A stretch of DNA of 64,000 bases, taken from positions 186,001-250,000 of the forward strand of contig NZ_CP080590.1 of NCBI RefSeq assembly GCF_019504385.1, in the 5' to 3' direction. Positions 1-7,895 of this stretch are shown here, piece after piece. Position 1 is the stretch's first letter; each line of letters begins with the position of its first letter. Made by a program: the position numbers and the translations under genes. The stretch comes from Devosia salina (GTDB lineage: Bacteria; Pseudomonadota; Alphaproteobacteria; Rhizobiales; Devosiaceae). The notes below the pieces were generated by a model. The model was not told the DNA's origin and searched no databases. It saw only the letters and a program-made list of their open reading frames with translations.

Positions 1-719
1 GCAACGCCTTCGTGGCCGAGGCCAAGCGCCAGCTCTATGGCCGCGTCGGCATCGACCTGTTTGCCGGCCCGACTGAAACCCTGGTCATCGCCGACGAAAC
101 GGTGGATGGCGAACTCTGCGCCACGGACCTTCTAGGCCAGGCTGAACACGGCCCGACATCCCCGGCAATCCTGCTGACGAATTCGGAAAAGCTGGCGCGC
201 GAAACCATGGCCGAGATCGAGCGGCTGCTCGACATCCTGCCCACCGCCGACATGGCCCGCAAGTCCTGGGCGGACTATGGCGAGGTGATCGTCTGCGAGA
301 GCTATGAGGAAATGCTGGCCGAAGCCGACCGCATTGCCTCCGAGCACGTGCAGGTGATGACCGACCGGGATTTCTGGTTCCGCGACAACCTCACCAATTT
401 CGGCGCCCTGTTCCTGGGGCCGCGCACCAATGTGGCCTATGGCGACAAGGTGATCGGCACCAACCACACCCTGCCCACCATGAAGGCGGCCCGCTATACC
501 GGCGGCCTGTGGGTCGGCAAGTTCCTCAAGACCTGCACCTGGCAGAATGTCACCAGCGATGCGGCCTCGGCCATGATCGGCGAATATGGCTCGCGCCTCT
601 CGATGCTCGAGGGTTTTGTGGGCCACGCCGAACAGGCCAATATTCGCGTGCGCCGCTATGGCGGTCGCAATGTGCCCTATGGTACCGCTGCGACACCGAC
701 CCGCAGAAACGGCCAATGA
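1..719 (+). CDS. HisD-family dehydrogenase, 3' part (cut by window start)
   Basis: The frame is open from base 3 and ends at TGA 717-719, so roughly the first half of the protein lies outside the window. It belongs to the histidinol dehydrogenase superfamily. NAFVAEAKRQ sits near the start; LLGQAEH carries the Gln and His zinc ligands; ASEHV carries the Glu-His catalytic pair; GDKVIGTNHTLPT carries the zinc Asp; and GFVGHAEQ carries the last zinc His. The family oxidises a primary alcohol to a carboxylate in two NAD-linked steps. No other his genes are nearby. The neighbours are an SDR, a LacI repressor, a cupin and a second HisD paralogue, so a catabolic role (as for the sulfopropanediol dehydrogenase HpsN) is more likely than histidine synthesis. 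The substrate cannot be read from the sequence. Confidence 0.9.
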   Translation, partial: NAFVAEAKRQLYGRVGIDLFAGPTETLVIADETVDGELCATDLLGQAEHGPTSPAILLTNSEKLARETMAEIERLLDILPTADMARKSWADYGEVIVCESYEEMLAEADRIASEHVQVMTDRDFWFRDNLTNFGALFLGPRTNVAYGDKVIGTNHTLPTMKAARYTGGLWVGKFLKTCTWQNVTSDAASAMIGEYGSRLSMLEGFVGHAEQANIRVRRYGGRNVPYGTAATPTRRNGQ

Positions 720-720
720 C

Positions 721-1485
721 ATGAACCTGCCCAGGACCCCCAGTTTCCGGCTAGACGGCAAGCGTGCCCTGGTGACCGGGGGGACCCGCGGCATCGGACT
801 GGGGGCATCGGTGGCCCTGGCCGAGGCCGGGGCCCATGTGACGGTTGCGGCGCGCACGCCAAGCGATATCGGGCAGGTCGTCAATGCCTTGGCGGCCGCC
901 GGACATTCTGCCGAGGGCGTGGCCATCGACATCACCGATTTTGCCGCCGTGCGGGACTTCATCGAGGACAGCGACCCGTTCGAAGTGCTGGTCAATTCCG
1001 CCGGCACGGCGCGCCACAGCGATATTGCCGGCATCACCGAGCCAGACTACCAGGCCGTGATGCAGCTCAATCTGGGCGCAACGCTGTTTGTCAGCCAGGC
1101 CGTGGCCGGAAAGCTCCAGGCAGCGGGCCTGGGCGGATCGATCATCAACATCTCCTCGCAGATGGGCCATGTCGGCGGCCCCAACCGCGCGGTCTATTCG
1201 GCCAGCAAACATGCTGTTGAAGGTCTGACAAAGGCCATGGCCATCGAGTTGGGGGCCAGCAATATTCGGGTGAACACGGTCTGCCCGACCTTTATCGAAA
1301 CAGAACTGACTGAAAAGAACCTCGGCAATCCCGAATTCCGGGCCTGGGTTCTCTCCAAGATCAAGCTGGGGCGACTGGGCCGGGTGGAGGATATCATGGG
1401 GCCGATCGTGTTTCTGGCCTCGGACGCTGCGGCGCTGGTGACCGGTGCGGCCCTGTTGGTGGATGGCGGATGGACGGCGGAGTAA
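721..1485 (+). CDS. SDR-family NAD(P)-dependent oxidoreductase
   Basis: A 254-residue classical short-chain dehydrogenase starting one base after the HisD stop, so it is almost certainly co-transcribed with it. The dinucleotide motif TGGTRGIG is at about residues 18-25, NSAG follows, and the catalytic Ser and YSASK are at about residues 145-166. The C-terminal VDGGWTAE is typical of the family. It probably oxidises or reduces a secondary alcohol or ketone in the same pathway as the HisD-type enzyme. HpsN-type enzymes are also known beside SDRs, but this sequence alone does not give the substrate. The 3' end overlaps the start of the LacI regulator by 16 bases. Confidence 0.9.
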   Translation: MNLPRTPSFRLDGKRALVTGGTRGIGLGASVALAEAGAHVTVAARTPSDIGQVVNALAAAGHSAEGVAIDITDFAAVRDFIEDSDPFEVLVNSAGTARHSDIAGITEPDYQAVMQLNLGATLFVSQAVAGKLQAAGLGGSIINISSQMGHVGGPNRAVYSASKHAVEGLTKAMAIELGASNIRVNTVCPTFIETELTEKNLGNPEFRAWVLSKIKLGRLGRVEDIMGPIVFLASDAAALVTGAALLVDGGWTAE

Positions 1486-2540
1486 AAAAGCCCGGAGTGA
1501 CCTCGTCCGAAGTGGCGCGCCGCGCAGGCGTCTCGCAGTCGGCAGTCTCCCGCACCTTTACCCCCGGCGCCTCCATCTCTCCCAAGACGCGCGAAAAGGT
1601 CATGGCTGCCGCCCAGGAGCTGGGTTATCGGCCCAATGCCATTGCCCGCTCGCTGATCACCAACCGCTCGCGCATCATCGCCGTGGTCATGGCCTATCTG
1701 GAAAACCTGTTCTATCCCGATGTGCTCGAGGAACTGGGACGCCTGCTGGCCAAGGAAAACTATCGCCTCCTGCTGTTCACCGGCCAGATGGATCGCGACA
1801 GCGACCCGGTCTTCGACCAGTTGATGCAGTACCGTGTCGATGGCATCATCCTGGCCTCGACGACGCTCTCGTCGCACCTCTCCGAAGAATGTGCCGCCGC
1901 CGGTATTCCGGTGGTGCTGTTCAACCGCACCACCGAGCGCGATGCGGTCTCCAGCGTCACCGCGCGCAACCGCGAAGGTGGCCGTCGCATCGCCGAATTC
2001 CTCCTCGCCGGCGGCCACAGGCGCTTCGGCTATATCTCGGGCATCGAAAGCTCTTCCACCAATCGCGACCGCTTTGCGGGCTACCAGGAAGTGCTGGCCG
2101 CAGCCGGGCATGACGACATCGTCGTCGGCGTCGGCAATTACGATCGCGGCGAGGCCGAGGCGGCGGCGCGGGAAATGTTCGCGCGCCCTGACCGTCCCGA
2201 CGCGGTGTTCGTCGCCAATGACCACATGGCCGTCGCCGTCATGGATGTGGCGCGCTACGAATTCGGCCTCAACATCCCCGACGATCTCTCCATCGTCGGC
2301 TATGACGATGTCGGCCCCGCGCGCTGGACGGCCTATGGCATCACCACGATGAGCCAGCCCATGAAGCGGATGGTCGAAGCCACGGTCAATATCCTGATGG
2401 GGCAGATCTCGCGGGGCGAGATCGAGGCCGAGCACCGTATCCTGAGCGGTGATCTGGTGGTGCGCACTTCCGCCCGCCTGCCCAAGTCCGGCATTGTCGA
2501 AGTCGACGGTCGCCGCCTCTACAAACCCGGCAAGAGCTGA
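1470..2540 (+). CDS. LacI-family transcriptional regulator
   Basis: A 356-residue LacI/GalR regulator. The N-terminal helix-turn-helix and hinge helix are at about residues 10-60 (SSEVARRAGVSQSAVSRTF, then LGYRPNAIARSL). A periplasmic-binding-like sensor domain follows from about residue 65, with FVANDHMAVAV and IVGYDDVGPARW. The ATG at 1470 lies inside the end of the upstream SDR, which suggests translational coupling. Palindromes with the central CG typical of LacI operators occur just downstream (2587-2602) and in the divergent promoter at 5844-5859. It is therefore the obvious candidate regulator of the cupin/RraA genes, of the second hisD and of the hydrolase-SnoaL gene. The effector is unknown. 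Confidence 0.93.
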   Translation: MDGGVKKPGVTSSEVARRAGVSQSAVSRTFTPGASISPKTREKVMAAAQELGYRPNAIARSLITNRSRIIAVVMAYLENLFYPDVLEELGRLLAKENYRLLLFTGQMDRDSDPVFDQLMQYRVDGIILASTTLSSHLSEECAAAGIPVVLFNRTTERDAVSSVTARNREGGRRIAEFLLAGGHRRFGYISGIESSSTNRDRFAGYQEVLAAAGHDDIVVGVGNYDRGEAEAAAREMFARPDRPDAVFVANDHMAVAVMDVARYEFGLNIPDDLSIVGYDDVGPARWTAYGITTMSQPMKRMVEATVNILMGQISRGEIEAEHRILSGDLVVRTSARLPKSGIVEVDGRRLYKPGKS

Positions 2541-2586
2541 AGAAAATGTCGCTTTCGACACGGCTCCGCCACATCTCCGAGTCATA

Positions 2587-2602
2587 TTGCATACGAATGC
2601 AA
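2587..2602. promoter_or_regulatory. LacI-type operator before the cupin gene
   Basis: The 16-mer TTGCATACGAATGCAA is an inverted repeat of TTGCAT around a central CG, with one mismatched pair. It lies 35 bases before the cupin ATG and just downstream of the LacI gene. An almost identical site is at 5844-5859. Binding by the LacI protein encoded at 1470 is inferred from proximity and from the central CG. Confidence 0.7.
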
Positions 2603-2637
2603 AACTGCTATCCTGCACACGGAAAGGGGATCACACC

Positions 2638-3681
2638 ATGACCCAGAAGAGCTGGACCCAGGCCGAAATGGAAAAGCGCCTGGTGCGCTATGCCGACCTC
2701 AAGGGGCTGCGCAACGCCTTTATCGACGCCCGCACGCCGGGCTCGGACCGCAAGGAGAACTTCACCATCATCGGTCCGGGCGTGTCGGAAAACCCGGCCC
2801 AGGTGGTGCATATTCCCGAGGCCCACGGTTTCAATGTCGGGGCCGCGCGCCAGCCTTTCGGCTGCACCAATTCCCAGCACAGCCACCTCACCGCCGAGAC
2901 CTTCGTGGTCCACACCGGCAAATGGCGCTTCGTCTTCGGGCCCGACAAGACCGATGGCTATATCGATGTGGAACCGGGCGACGTCGCCACCGTGCCCACC
3001 CACATGTTCCGCGGCTTTGAAAAGCTCGACGAGGGCACCGGTTTCCTCTTCGTGGTGCTCGGGCACGACGATCCCGGCAAGGTCGTCTGGGCCCCGAGCG
3101 TGTTCAAGATGGCTGAGGACTATGGCCTCAAGCTCCTCAAGGGCGGCAAGCTGGTCGACACCACTTTGGGGGAAAAAGTGCCCGAAGGGGCCGAACTGGA
3201 ACAGCCCCCCACCGCCGAGAAGCTGAAGGAACTGGCGACCCCGCCCATGTCCGAACTGGCCAGATACGCCATCAAGGCGGCCGATATCAAAGGCGATCCG
3301 AAGTCGCCGCTGTCTGGCGATGGCGTCGAGGAAGCGGGTGTGATCGGCGATGTCGACGGGCAGGACGGCATCAAGGCCGGCCCGATCAGCGGCCACTGGC
3401 AGCACGACTTCACCCTGCGGCGCCTGAAACTCGAAACCGGTGCCATCATCCCCGCCCATGCCCGCGCCGAGCAGGAGGTGATTTTCGTCCAGTCCGGGAC
3501 GCTGGAATTCACCTGGGATGGCGGATCGCTGATCATGGGCGCCGGTGATACGCTGACCGTGCCGATCGGGCTGATGCATGGCTTCCGCAATCCGGCCTCG
3601 GCCGATGCCATCGCCTTTGTCATCCGCGGCGCCGCCTCTCCGGCCGCCCCGGTGTTTGCTACGGCGCAGGCTGCGGAATAG
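2638..3681 (+). CDS. Two-cupin protein, gentisate 1,2-dioxygenase-like
   Basis: A 347-residue bicupin. The start is set by a GGAAAGGGG ribosome binding site 8-10 bases before ATG 2638. The N-terminal cupin has the metal-binding pattern HSH...E (NSQHSHLTAE) and a later His in PTHMFRGF. The C-terminal cupin has IPAHARAEQEV and GLMHGFRNP. Length and architecture match gentisate/1-hydroxy-2-naphthoate dioxygenase-like proteins, but many family members act on non-aromatic substrates, so ring cleavage is not assured. It is followed by the RraA-family gene after 9 bases and is preceded by a LacI-type operator, so it is probably an inducible catabolic enzyme of this cluster. Confidence 0.8.
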   Translation: MTQKSWTQAEMEKRLVRYADLKGLRNAFIDARTPGSDRKENFTIIGPGVSENPAQVVHIPEAHGFNVGAARQPFGCTNSQHSHLTAETFVVHTGKWRFVFGPDKTDGYIDVEPGDVATVPTHMFRGFEKLDEGTGFLFVVLGHDDPGKVVWAPSVFKMAEDYGLKLLKGGKLVDTTLGEKVPEGAELEQPPTAEKLKELATPPMSELARYAIKAADIKGDPKSPLSGDGVEEAGVIGDVDGQDGIKAGPISGHWQHDFTLRRLKLETGAIIPAHARAEQEVIFVQSGTLEFTWDGGSLIMGAGDTLTVPIGLMHGFRNPASADAIAFVIRGAASPAAPVFATAQAAE

Positions 3682-3690
3682 GCCGAACCC

Positions 3691-4404
3691 ATGGAGATGC
3701 GTATGCCCACCCTTTCGCCCGAAACCCTGGCCGTTCTGCGCAAGGTGGACACGCCGACCGTCTGCAATGCGCTTGAGCATGTCATGGGCGGCCGCACGGC
3801 AGAAGGTTTTACCAAGCATCCCGTGGTCTGCGCTGATCCGGCGCTACCCCCGGTCGTCGGCTTTGCCCGCACCGCCAAGATCCGCGCCTCGTCCCCGGCC
3901 CAGAAGCCAGCCGCCGAGGTGCGGGCCCTCCGCATGCAGTATTACGAATATGTCTCGGCCGGCGACGGTCCCAATGTCGTCGTCATCGAGGACACCGACT
4001 GGCCCCATGTGATCGGCGGTTTCTGGGGCGAGATGCAGGTGGCCCAGCACAAGGGGCTCGGCGTGGCCGGTACCCTGACCAATGGCGTGCTGCGCGATCT
4101 CGGCATGCTGGACGAGGGTTACCAGGTGATCGCCGGCGCCGTGGGCCCGAGCCACGCCTTCGTGCATGTGACCGAGCTCGATTGCCCGGTGACGGTGTTC
4201 GGCATGAGCGTGCGGCCCGGTGACCTGATCCATGCCGACCGCCATGGCGCGGTGGTCATTCCCGCCGCGCATATCGAGCGCATGGCCTGGGCAATCGATG
4301 TGGTCCTGCGCAAGGAAGTGCCGATCCTGACGGCGGCAAGGGCGCCGGGATTTAATATCGACAAGCTCCGGGCGGCCTGGGCCGCGGCGGACAAGATCAG
4401 CTAG
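3691..4404 (+). CDS. RraA / 4-hydroxy-4-methyl-2-oxoglutarate aldolase family protein
   Basis: A 237-residue RraA-like protein. Family marks are DTPTVCNALE near residue 20, GTLTNGVLRDLG with the Arg-Asp pair used by the metal-dependent aldolases, and GDLIHADRHGAVVIP. Members are either pyruvate-forming aldolases/oxaloacetate decarboxylases or the RNase E inhibitor RraA. This one has an extended N-terminus and sits in a catabolic operon 9 bases after the cupin gene, so an aldolase or decarboxylase role is favoured. A strong hairpin follows the stop and separates it from the convergent hisD gene. Confidence 0.85.
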   Translation: MEMRMPTLSPETLAVLRKVDTPTVCNALEHVMGGRTAEGFTKHPVVCADPALPPVVGFARTAKIRASSPAQKPAAEVRALRMQYYEYVSAGDGPNVVVIEDTDWPHVIGGFWGEMQVAQHKGLGVAGTLTNGVLRDLGMLDEGYQVIAGAVGPSHAFVHVTELDCPVTVFGMSVRPGDLIHADRHGAVVIPAAHIERMAWAIDVVLRKEVPILTAARAPGFNIDKLRAAWAAADKIS

Positions 4405-4427
4405 TGCAACGGGTTAGACGGAATTGA

Positions 4428-4453
4428 AAGGGCCGGTGTTTCCACCGGCCCTT
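4428..4453. terminator. Bidirectional hairpin terminator
   Basis: AAGGGCCGGTG and CACCGGCCCTT form a perfect 11-bp stem around the loop TTTC, placed between two convergent genes. On the minus strand it is followed by a T-rich TTTCAATT; on the plus strand by CGTTTA. Confidence 0.8.
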
Positions 4454-4456
4454 CGT

Positions 4457-5758
4457 TTATGCGCTCTTCTTGACCTGCATGCGGTCGAGCCGCAATTGCG
4501 CGGCGCGGCGATGGCCCTCGAGGCCCTCGCTGGCGGACTGGCGGGCGGCCGGCGGCGCCACCTGGGCGACGCCGCGTTCGTCGAGCCATTGATGGGTAGC
4601 GATCTTGACATAGGCGCCGACCCAGAGCCCGCCGGTATAGCGGCCCGCGCCCATGGTGGGCAGGGTGTGATTGGTGCCCGAGCACTTGTCCGAATAGACG
4701 ACGCTCGCCAGCTCGCCGATGAACAAGCTCCCGTAATTCCTCAGCTTTTTAGCGAAGGCCTGGGCGTCGGCAGTATGCACCTGCAGGTGTTCGGCGGCGA
4801 TCAAATCGGAATAGGCGATCATCGCGGCTTCGTCCTCGCAGACGGTGATCTCGCCATAATTGATCCAGGCCTCGCGGGCGGTATTGGCCGTGGACAGGGT
4901 TTCGAGCTGCTTTTCGACTTCGCCCAGCGTGGCTTCGGCCAGCGCGCGGTCGGTGGTGATGAGCCCCACCCGGGTACGGATGTCGTGCTCGGCCTGGGCG
5001 AGGAGGTCCGTTGCGATCATCTCTGCGTCGCCGGTCGCATCGGCCACGACAAAAATCTCTGATGGGCCAGCGAGTTGGTCGATGCCGACGGGGCCGAAGA
5101 CCTGGCGCTTGGCCTCGTTGACGAAGGCATTGCCGGGGCCCACGATCTTGTTGACGGCCGGCACGCTTTCGGTGCCATAGGCCATCGCGGCGATGGCCTG
5201 CGCCCCGCCAATGCGGAAGATGCGGTCAGCGCCGGAGAGGTGACAGCCGGCGATCATGGCCCTGTGCGCATTGGGCGGCAGGCAGGCGATGACCTCATCG
5301 ACGCCGGCGACTTTTGCCGGGACGATCGTCATTATCGGAGCAGATAGAAGGGGATAGCGGCCGCCGGGGACGTAGCAGCCGACGCGCTCGATGGGGATGA
5401 CGCGATGGCCCATATGGACGCCGGGCAGGGTCTCGACCTCAAGCGGCAGGATGGTCGAAAGCTGCGCCTCGGCAAACTTGCGGACATTGGCGATGGCAAA
5501 TTCGGTGTCCATGCGGGTCTGCGGATCGAGTTCGTTGAGGGCGGATTCGCGTTCGGAATCAGTGACTTCGAAGATTTCGAGCTCGGCCTTGTCGAAGCGG
5601 GCGGAATAGTCTCGGACGGCCTTGTCGCCATGGGCGCGGACATTGGCGATGATCTCGCTGACCAGCGTCTCGACGGGCGCATTGTCGCCCACAGAGGAGC
5701 GCTCGGGCGCCTTCACATAGGTGACGCCGGGAAAGGGCGAGGAAACGGGTTCAGTCAT
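4457..5758 (-). CDS. HisD-family dehydrogenase (second paralogue, complete)
   Basis: A 433-residue member of the histidinol dehydrogenase superfamily read from ATG at 5758. It has the NAD-site segment CYVPGGRYPL, then IVGPGNAFVNEAKRQ, LLAQAEHD with zinc Gln and His, AAEHLQ with the Glu-His pair, SDKCSGTNHTLPT with the zinc Asp, and GLEGHRRAA with the final His. It is clearly related to, but not a copy of, the paralogue at the window start. It is divergent from the hydrolase-SnoaL gene, and a LacI-type palindrome lies between them. Lack of other his genes and the presence of a second paralogue argue for oxidation of a catabolic alcohol rather than histidinol. Confidence 0.9.
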   Translation of the reverse strand: MTEPVSSPFPGVTYVKAPERSSVGDNAPVETLVSEIIANVRAHGDKAVRDYSARFDKAELEIFEVTDSERESALNELDPQTRMDTEFAIANVRKFAEAQLSTILPLEVETLPGVHMGHRVIPIERVGCYVPGGRYPLLSAPIMTIVPAKVAGVDEVIACLPPNAHRAMIAGCHLSGADRIFRIGGAQAIAAMAYGTESVPAVNKIVGPGNAFVNEAKRQVFGPVGIDQLAGPSEIFVVADATGDAEMIATDLLAQAEHDIRTRVGLITTDRALAEATLGEVEKQLETLSTANTAREAWINYGEITVCEDEAAMIAYSDLIAAEHLQVHTADAQAFAKKLRNYGSLFIGELASVVYSDKCSGTNHTLPTMGAGRYTGGLWVGAYVKIATHQWLDERGVAQVAPPAARQSASEGLEGHRRAAQLRLDRMQVKKSA

Positions 5759-5843
5759 TGCGCACTCCGGGGTAGGTCCTGGCCATCGAGAATGAACGCA
5801 TTCTGAACGGCGTTCCCATGCCCGGCGGCCCTGAAATTCGATC

Positions 5844-5859
5844 TTGCATACGTATTCAA
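5844..5859. promoter_or_regulatory. LacI-type operator in divergent promoter
   Basis: TTGCATACGTATTCAA is a palindrome centred on CG with one mismatched pair. It sits between the minus-strand hisD start (5758) and the plus-strand hydrolase start (5923). It differs from the 2587-2602 site at only two of sixteen bases, so one regulator, most likely the LacI protein at 1470, should see both. Confidence 0.72.
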
Positions 5860-5922
5860 AATTTGCCAGTGTTTTTTGGCGAAACGAACCTCGATCTTTC
5901 GTCGAGGTCCCGCGCCGGTGAC

Positions 5923-7851
5923 ATGAACACGCATGTGACGACCCAGTTGGCAAAGAACGATCAGCACGCCTCCGGCGTGCCGCTGCTGCTATTGCCGGGC
6001 ACGGTCTGCGACGCGCGGCTGTTCGCGCCGCTGATGGCAGAACTGGCCCATCCCGACATGCGGGTGCTGCCGATGGACGGGGCGGAGACCACTCCGGACC
6101 TGGCACGGCGGCTGCTGGCCCGGGCGCCGGAACGCTTTGCGCTGCTCGGCTTCTCCCTTGGGGGCATCGTCGCGCTGGAAATGGCGGCGCAGGCGCCGGA
6201 GCGGATCGCGCGGCTGGCGCTGGTCGATACGACGCCGCGGCCTGATCCCGAGCCCAATGCAGCGGTGCGGCGCGACGCGGTAGTGCGGGCGCGGGCCGCG
6301 GGCATGGATTCCTATATTCTCGATGCCTGGGAGCGGCTGGTGTCGCCTTCCAATGCGGGCAACGCGCGGCTGAGGGATATCATCCTGGCCATGGCCCGGG
6401 ATGCCGGCGCCGAGCTGCTGGCCGCACAATCGGAAGTGGCGATCCACCGGGCAGACAGCCGCGACCGCCTTGCGGCGATTGCCTGCCCGACGCTGATCCT
6501 GGCAGGGGCGGACGAGCAGGTGTGTCCGCTGGCCGCCCACGAGGAATTGGCCCGCGGCATTGCCGGGGCCCGCTATTTTACCATTCCTGCAGCCGGGCAC
6601 TTTGCCCCGCTTGAAAATCCGGCCGCAGTGGCGCGTCATGTGCGCGACTGGCTGGCCTGGCCCGAAAATCTCTCGAACGAGCCGTCACAGACCCAAGGAG
6701 CCAAGATGAGCGACGCAACGAGCAATCCCAAGAGCAAGGCCGCTGCCCCGGTCGCCGCGGAATCGGTGCTGCAGGTCGAACGGCATGACTATACCGATCT
6801 GGCGCCCACCGACCGGCCGCGCGGCCAGTCGCTGGAGGGCTTCGATGACATCTATACCGACATCGTCGACTACATCATCCGTTGCACCCACAAGATCTGG
6901 GACGAGCGCGATATCGGGCTGATCTACACCCACTACACCCATAATTGCGTGCTCTATGGCACGACCGGGACGATCTACAACCGCGAAGACATCGTGCGCG
7001 ACACCATCCAGCGGCTGGTGAGCTTTCCCGAGCGGCGCGGCATGGGCACCCAGGTGATCTGGAACGGCAATGACAAGGACGGCTTCTATACGAGCCATCT
7101 GGTGACCGGCTCGGGGCGTCACACCCAATATGGCCATCTCGGCCAGCCGACCGGCAAGCCTTTCGTCAGCCGGACGATTGCCGACTGCATGATCTTCCAG
7201 AACAAGATCTATCGCGAATGGGTGGTGGCCGACACCATGGCCATCATCCAGCAGCTCGGGCTCGACCCGCATCACTTCGCCATGAAGACCGCCAAGGCCA
7301 AGTTCGAGGCCGGGCTTGTCTCGCTCGATATCGGCGAGAACCGACGCTTTGTCGGCCAGACCCCACCGGCCGAAAAGGCCGACACCTCGCTGGCGCATAA
7401 TGACGTGGAAGCCCGGACCATCGAGATGCTGCACGAAATCTTCGTCAAGCGCATGTTCGGCCGCATCGCCCAGGACTATGCGCCCAATGCGCAATATCAC
7501 GGGCCGCTGATGAAGGAGCTTTATGGCCACGCCGCCATCATCCACCAGCATCTGGGGCTGATCGGCTCGCTGCCCGATGCGTCCTATGAAATCCAGCATG
7601 TCGCCTCCAATCCATGCGAGGAAGGCGGCACCAAGGTCGCCGTGCGCTGGATCATGGAAGGTCATCACCTGGGCTATGGCATTCTGGGCACGCTGGGCGA
7701 CCCGACCGGCAAGCGCGTGCAGGTGATGGGCATGAGCCATTATCACTGGAAGGACGACAAGGTCGTCGACGAGTGGACCGTCTATGACGAACTCAGCCTG
7801 CTCACCCAGGTCAAGCTCGGCCAGCTGGCGGACGCCGATCTCGACGACTGA
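5923..7851 (+). CDS. Alpha/beta hydrolase fused to tandem SnoaL-like domains
   Basis: One uninterrupted frame of 642 residues from ATG 5923. Residues 1-261 form an alpha/beta hydrolase: LLLLPGTVCDARLF, nucleophile elbow GFSLGG, acid region AGADEQVC and catalytic His in AAGHFAPLE. Residues 262-642 form two NTF2/SnoaL-like domains (for example IIRCTHKIWDERD and TIEMLHEIFVKRMFG). At the junction, AAGGAG is followed 6 bases later by ATG 6706 in the same frame, so the SnoaL part may also be made alone as a 381-residue protein. No stop separates the two parts. An earlier in-frame ATG at 5818 is rejected because it would place the operator inside the gene. The reaction is unknown; hydrolysis plus a lyase/cyclase-like step is an inference. 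Confidence 0.8.
   Translation: MNTHVTTQLAKNDQHASGVPLLLLPGTVCDARLFAPLMAELAHPDMRVLPMDGAETTPDLARRLLARAPERFALLGFSLGGIVALEMAAQAPERIARLALVDTTPRPDPEPNAAVRRDAVVRARAAGMDSYILDAWERLVSPSNAGNARLRDIILAMARDAGAELLAAQSEVAIHRADSRDRLAAIACPTLILAGADEQVCPLAAHEELARGIAGARYFTIPAAGHFAPLENPAAVARHVRDWLAWPENLSNEPSQTQGAKMSDATSNPKSKAAAPVAAESVLQVERHDYTDLAPTDRPRGQSLEGFDDIYTDIVDYIIRCTHKIWDERDIGLIYTHYTHNCVLYGTTGTIYNREDIVRDTIQRLVSFPERRGMGTQVIWNGNDKDGFYTSHLVTGSGRHTQYGHLGQPTGKPFVSRTIADCMIFQNKIYREWVVADTMAIIQQLGLDPHHFAMKTAKAKFEAGLVSLDIGENRRFVGQTPPAEKADTSLAHNDVEARTIEMLHEIFVKRMFGRIAQDYAPNAQYHGPLMKELYGHAAIIHQHLGLIGSLPDASYEIQHVASNPCEEGGTKVAVRWIMEGHHLGYGILGTLGDPTGKRVQVMGMSHYHWKDDKVVDEWTVYDELSLLTQVKLGQLADADLDD
6694..6708 (+). promoter_or_regulatory. 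Internal ribosome binding site and start in the fusion gene
   Basis: AAGGAG followed by CCAAG and ATG (6706-6708) lies exactly at the boundary between the hydrolase and the SnoaL domains, in the same frame. This is the normal layout of a gene start. It suggests that two genes became joined when an upstream stop was lost, or that the second domain is also translated independently. Confidence 0.6.
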
Positions 7852-7860
7852 GCAGGACAG

Positions 7861-7886
7861 GCGGGCCGGCGCGAAGACCGGCCCGC
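7861..7886. terminator. Hairpin between convergent genes
   Basis: GCGGGCCGG and CCGGCCCGC form a perfect 9-bp stem around an 8-base loop, between the ends of the fusion gene and hemN. There is no clear T tract on either strand. Confidence 0.6.
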
Positions 7887-7895
7887 ATTCCAGGC

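Noticed and set aside
1..5758. Histidine biosynthesis role for the two HisD-type proteins
   Set aside because: No other his gene is nearby, there are two diverged copies, and both sit in a LacI-controlled catabolic cluster.
5818..5922. A longer N-terminus for the hydrolase-SnoaL protein from ATG 5818
   Set aside because: It would put the LacI operator at 5844-5859 inside the coding region, and the extra residues have no hydrolase similarity.
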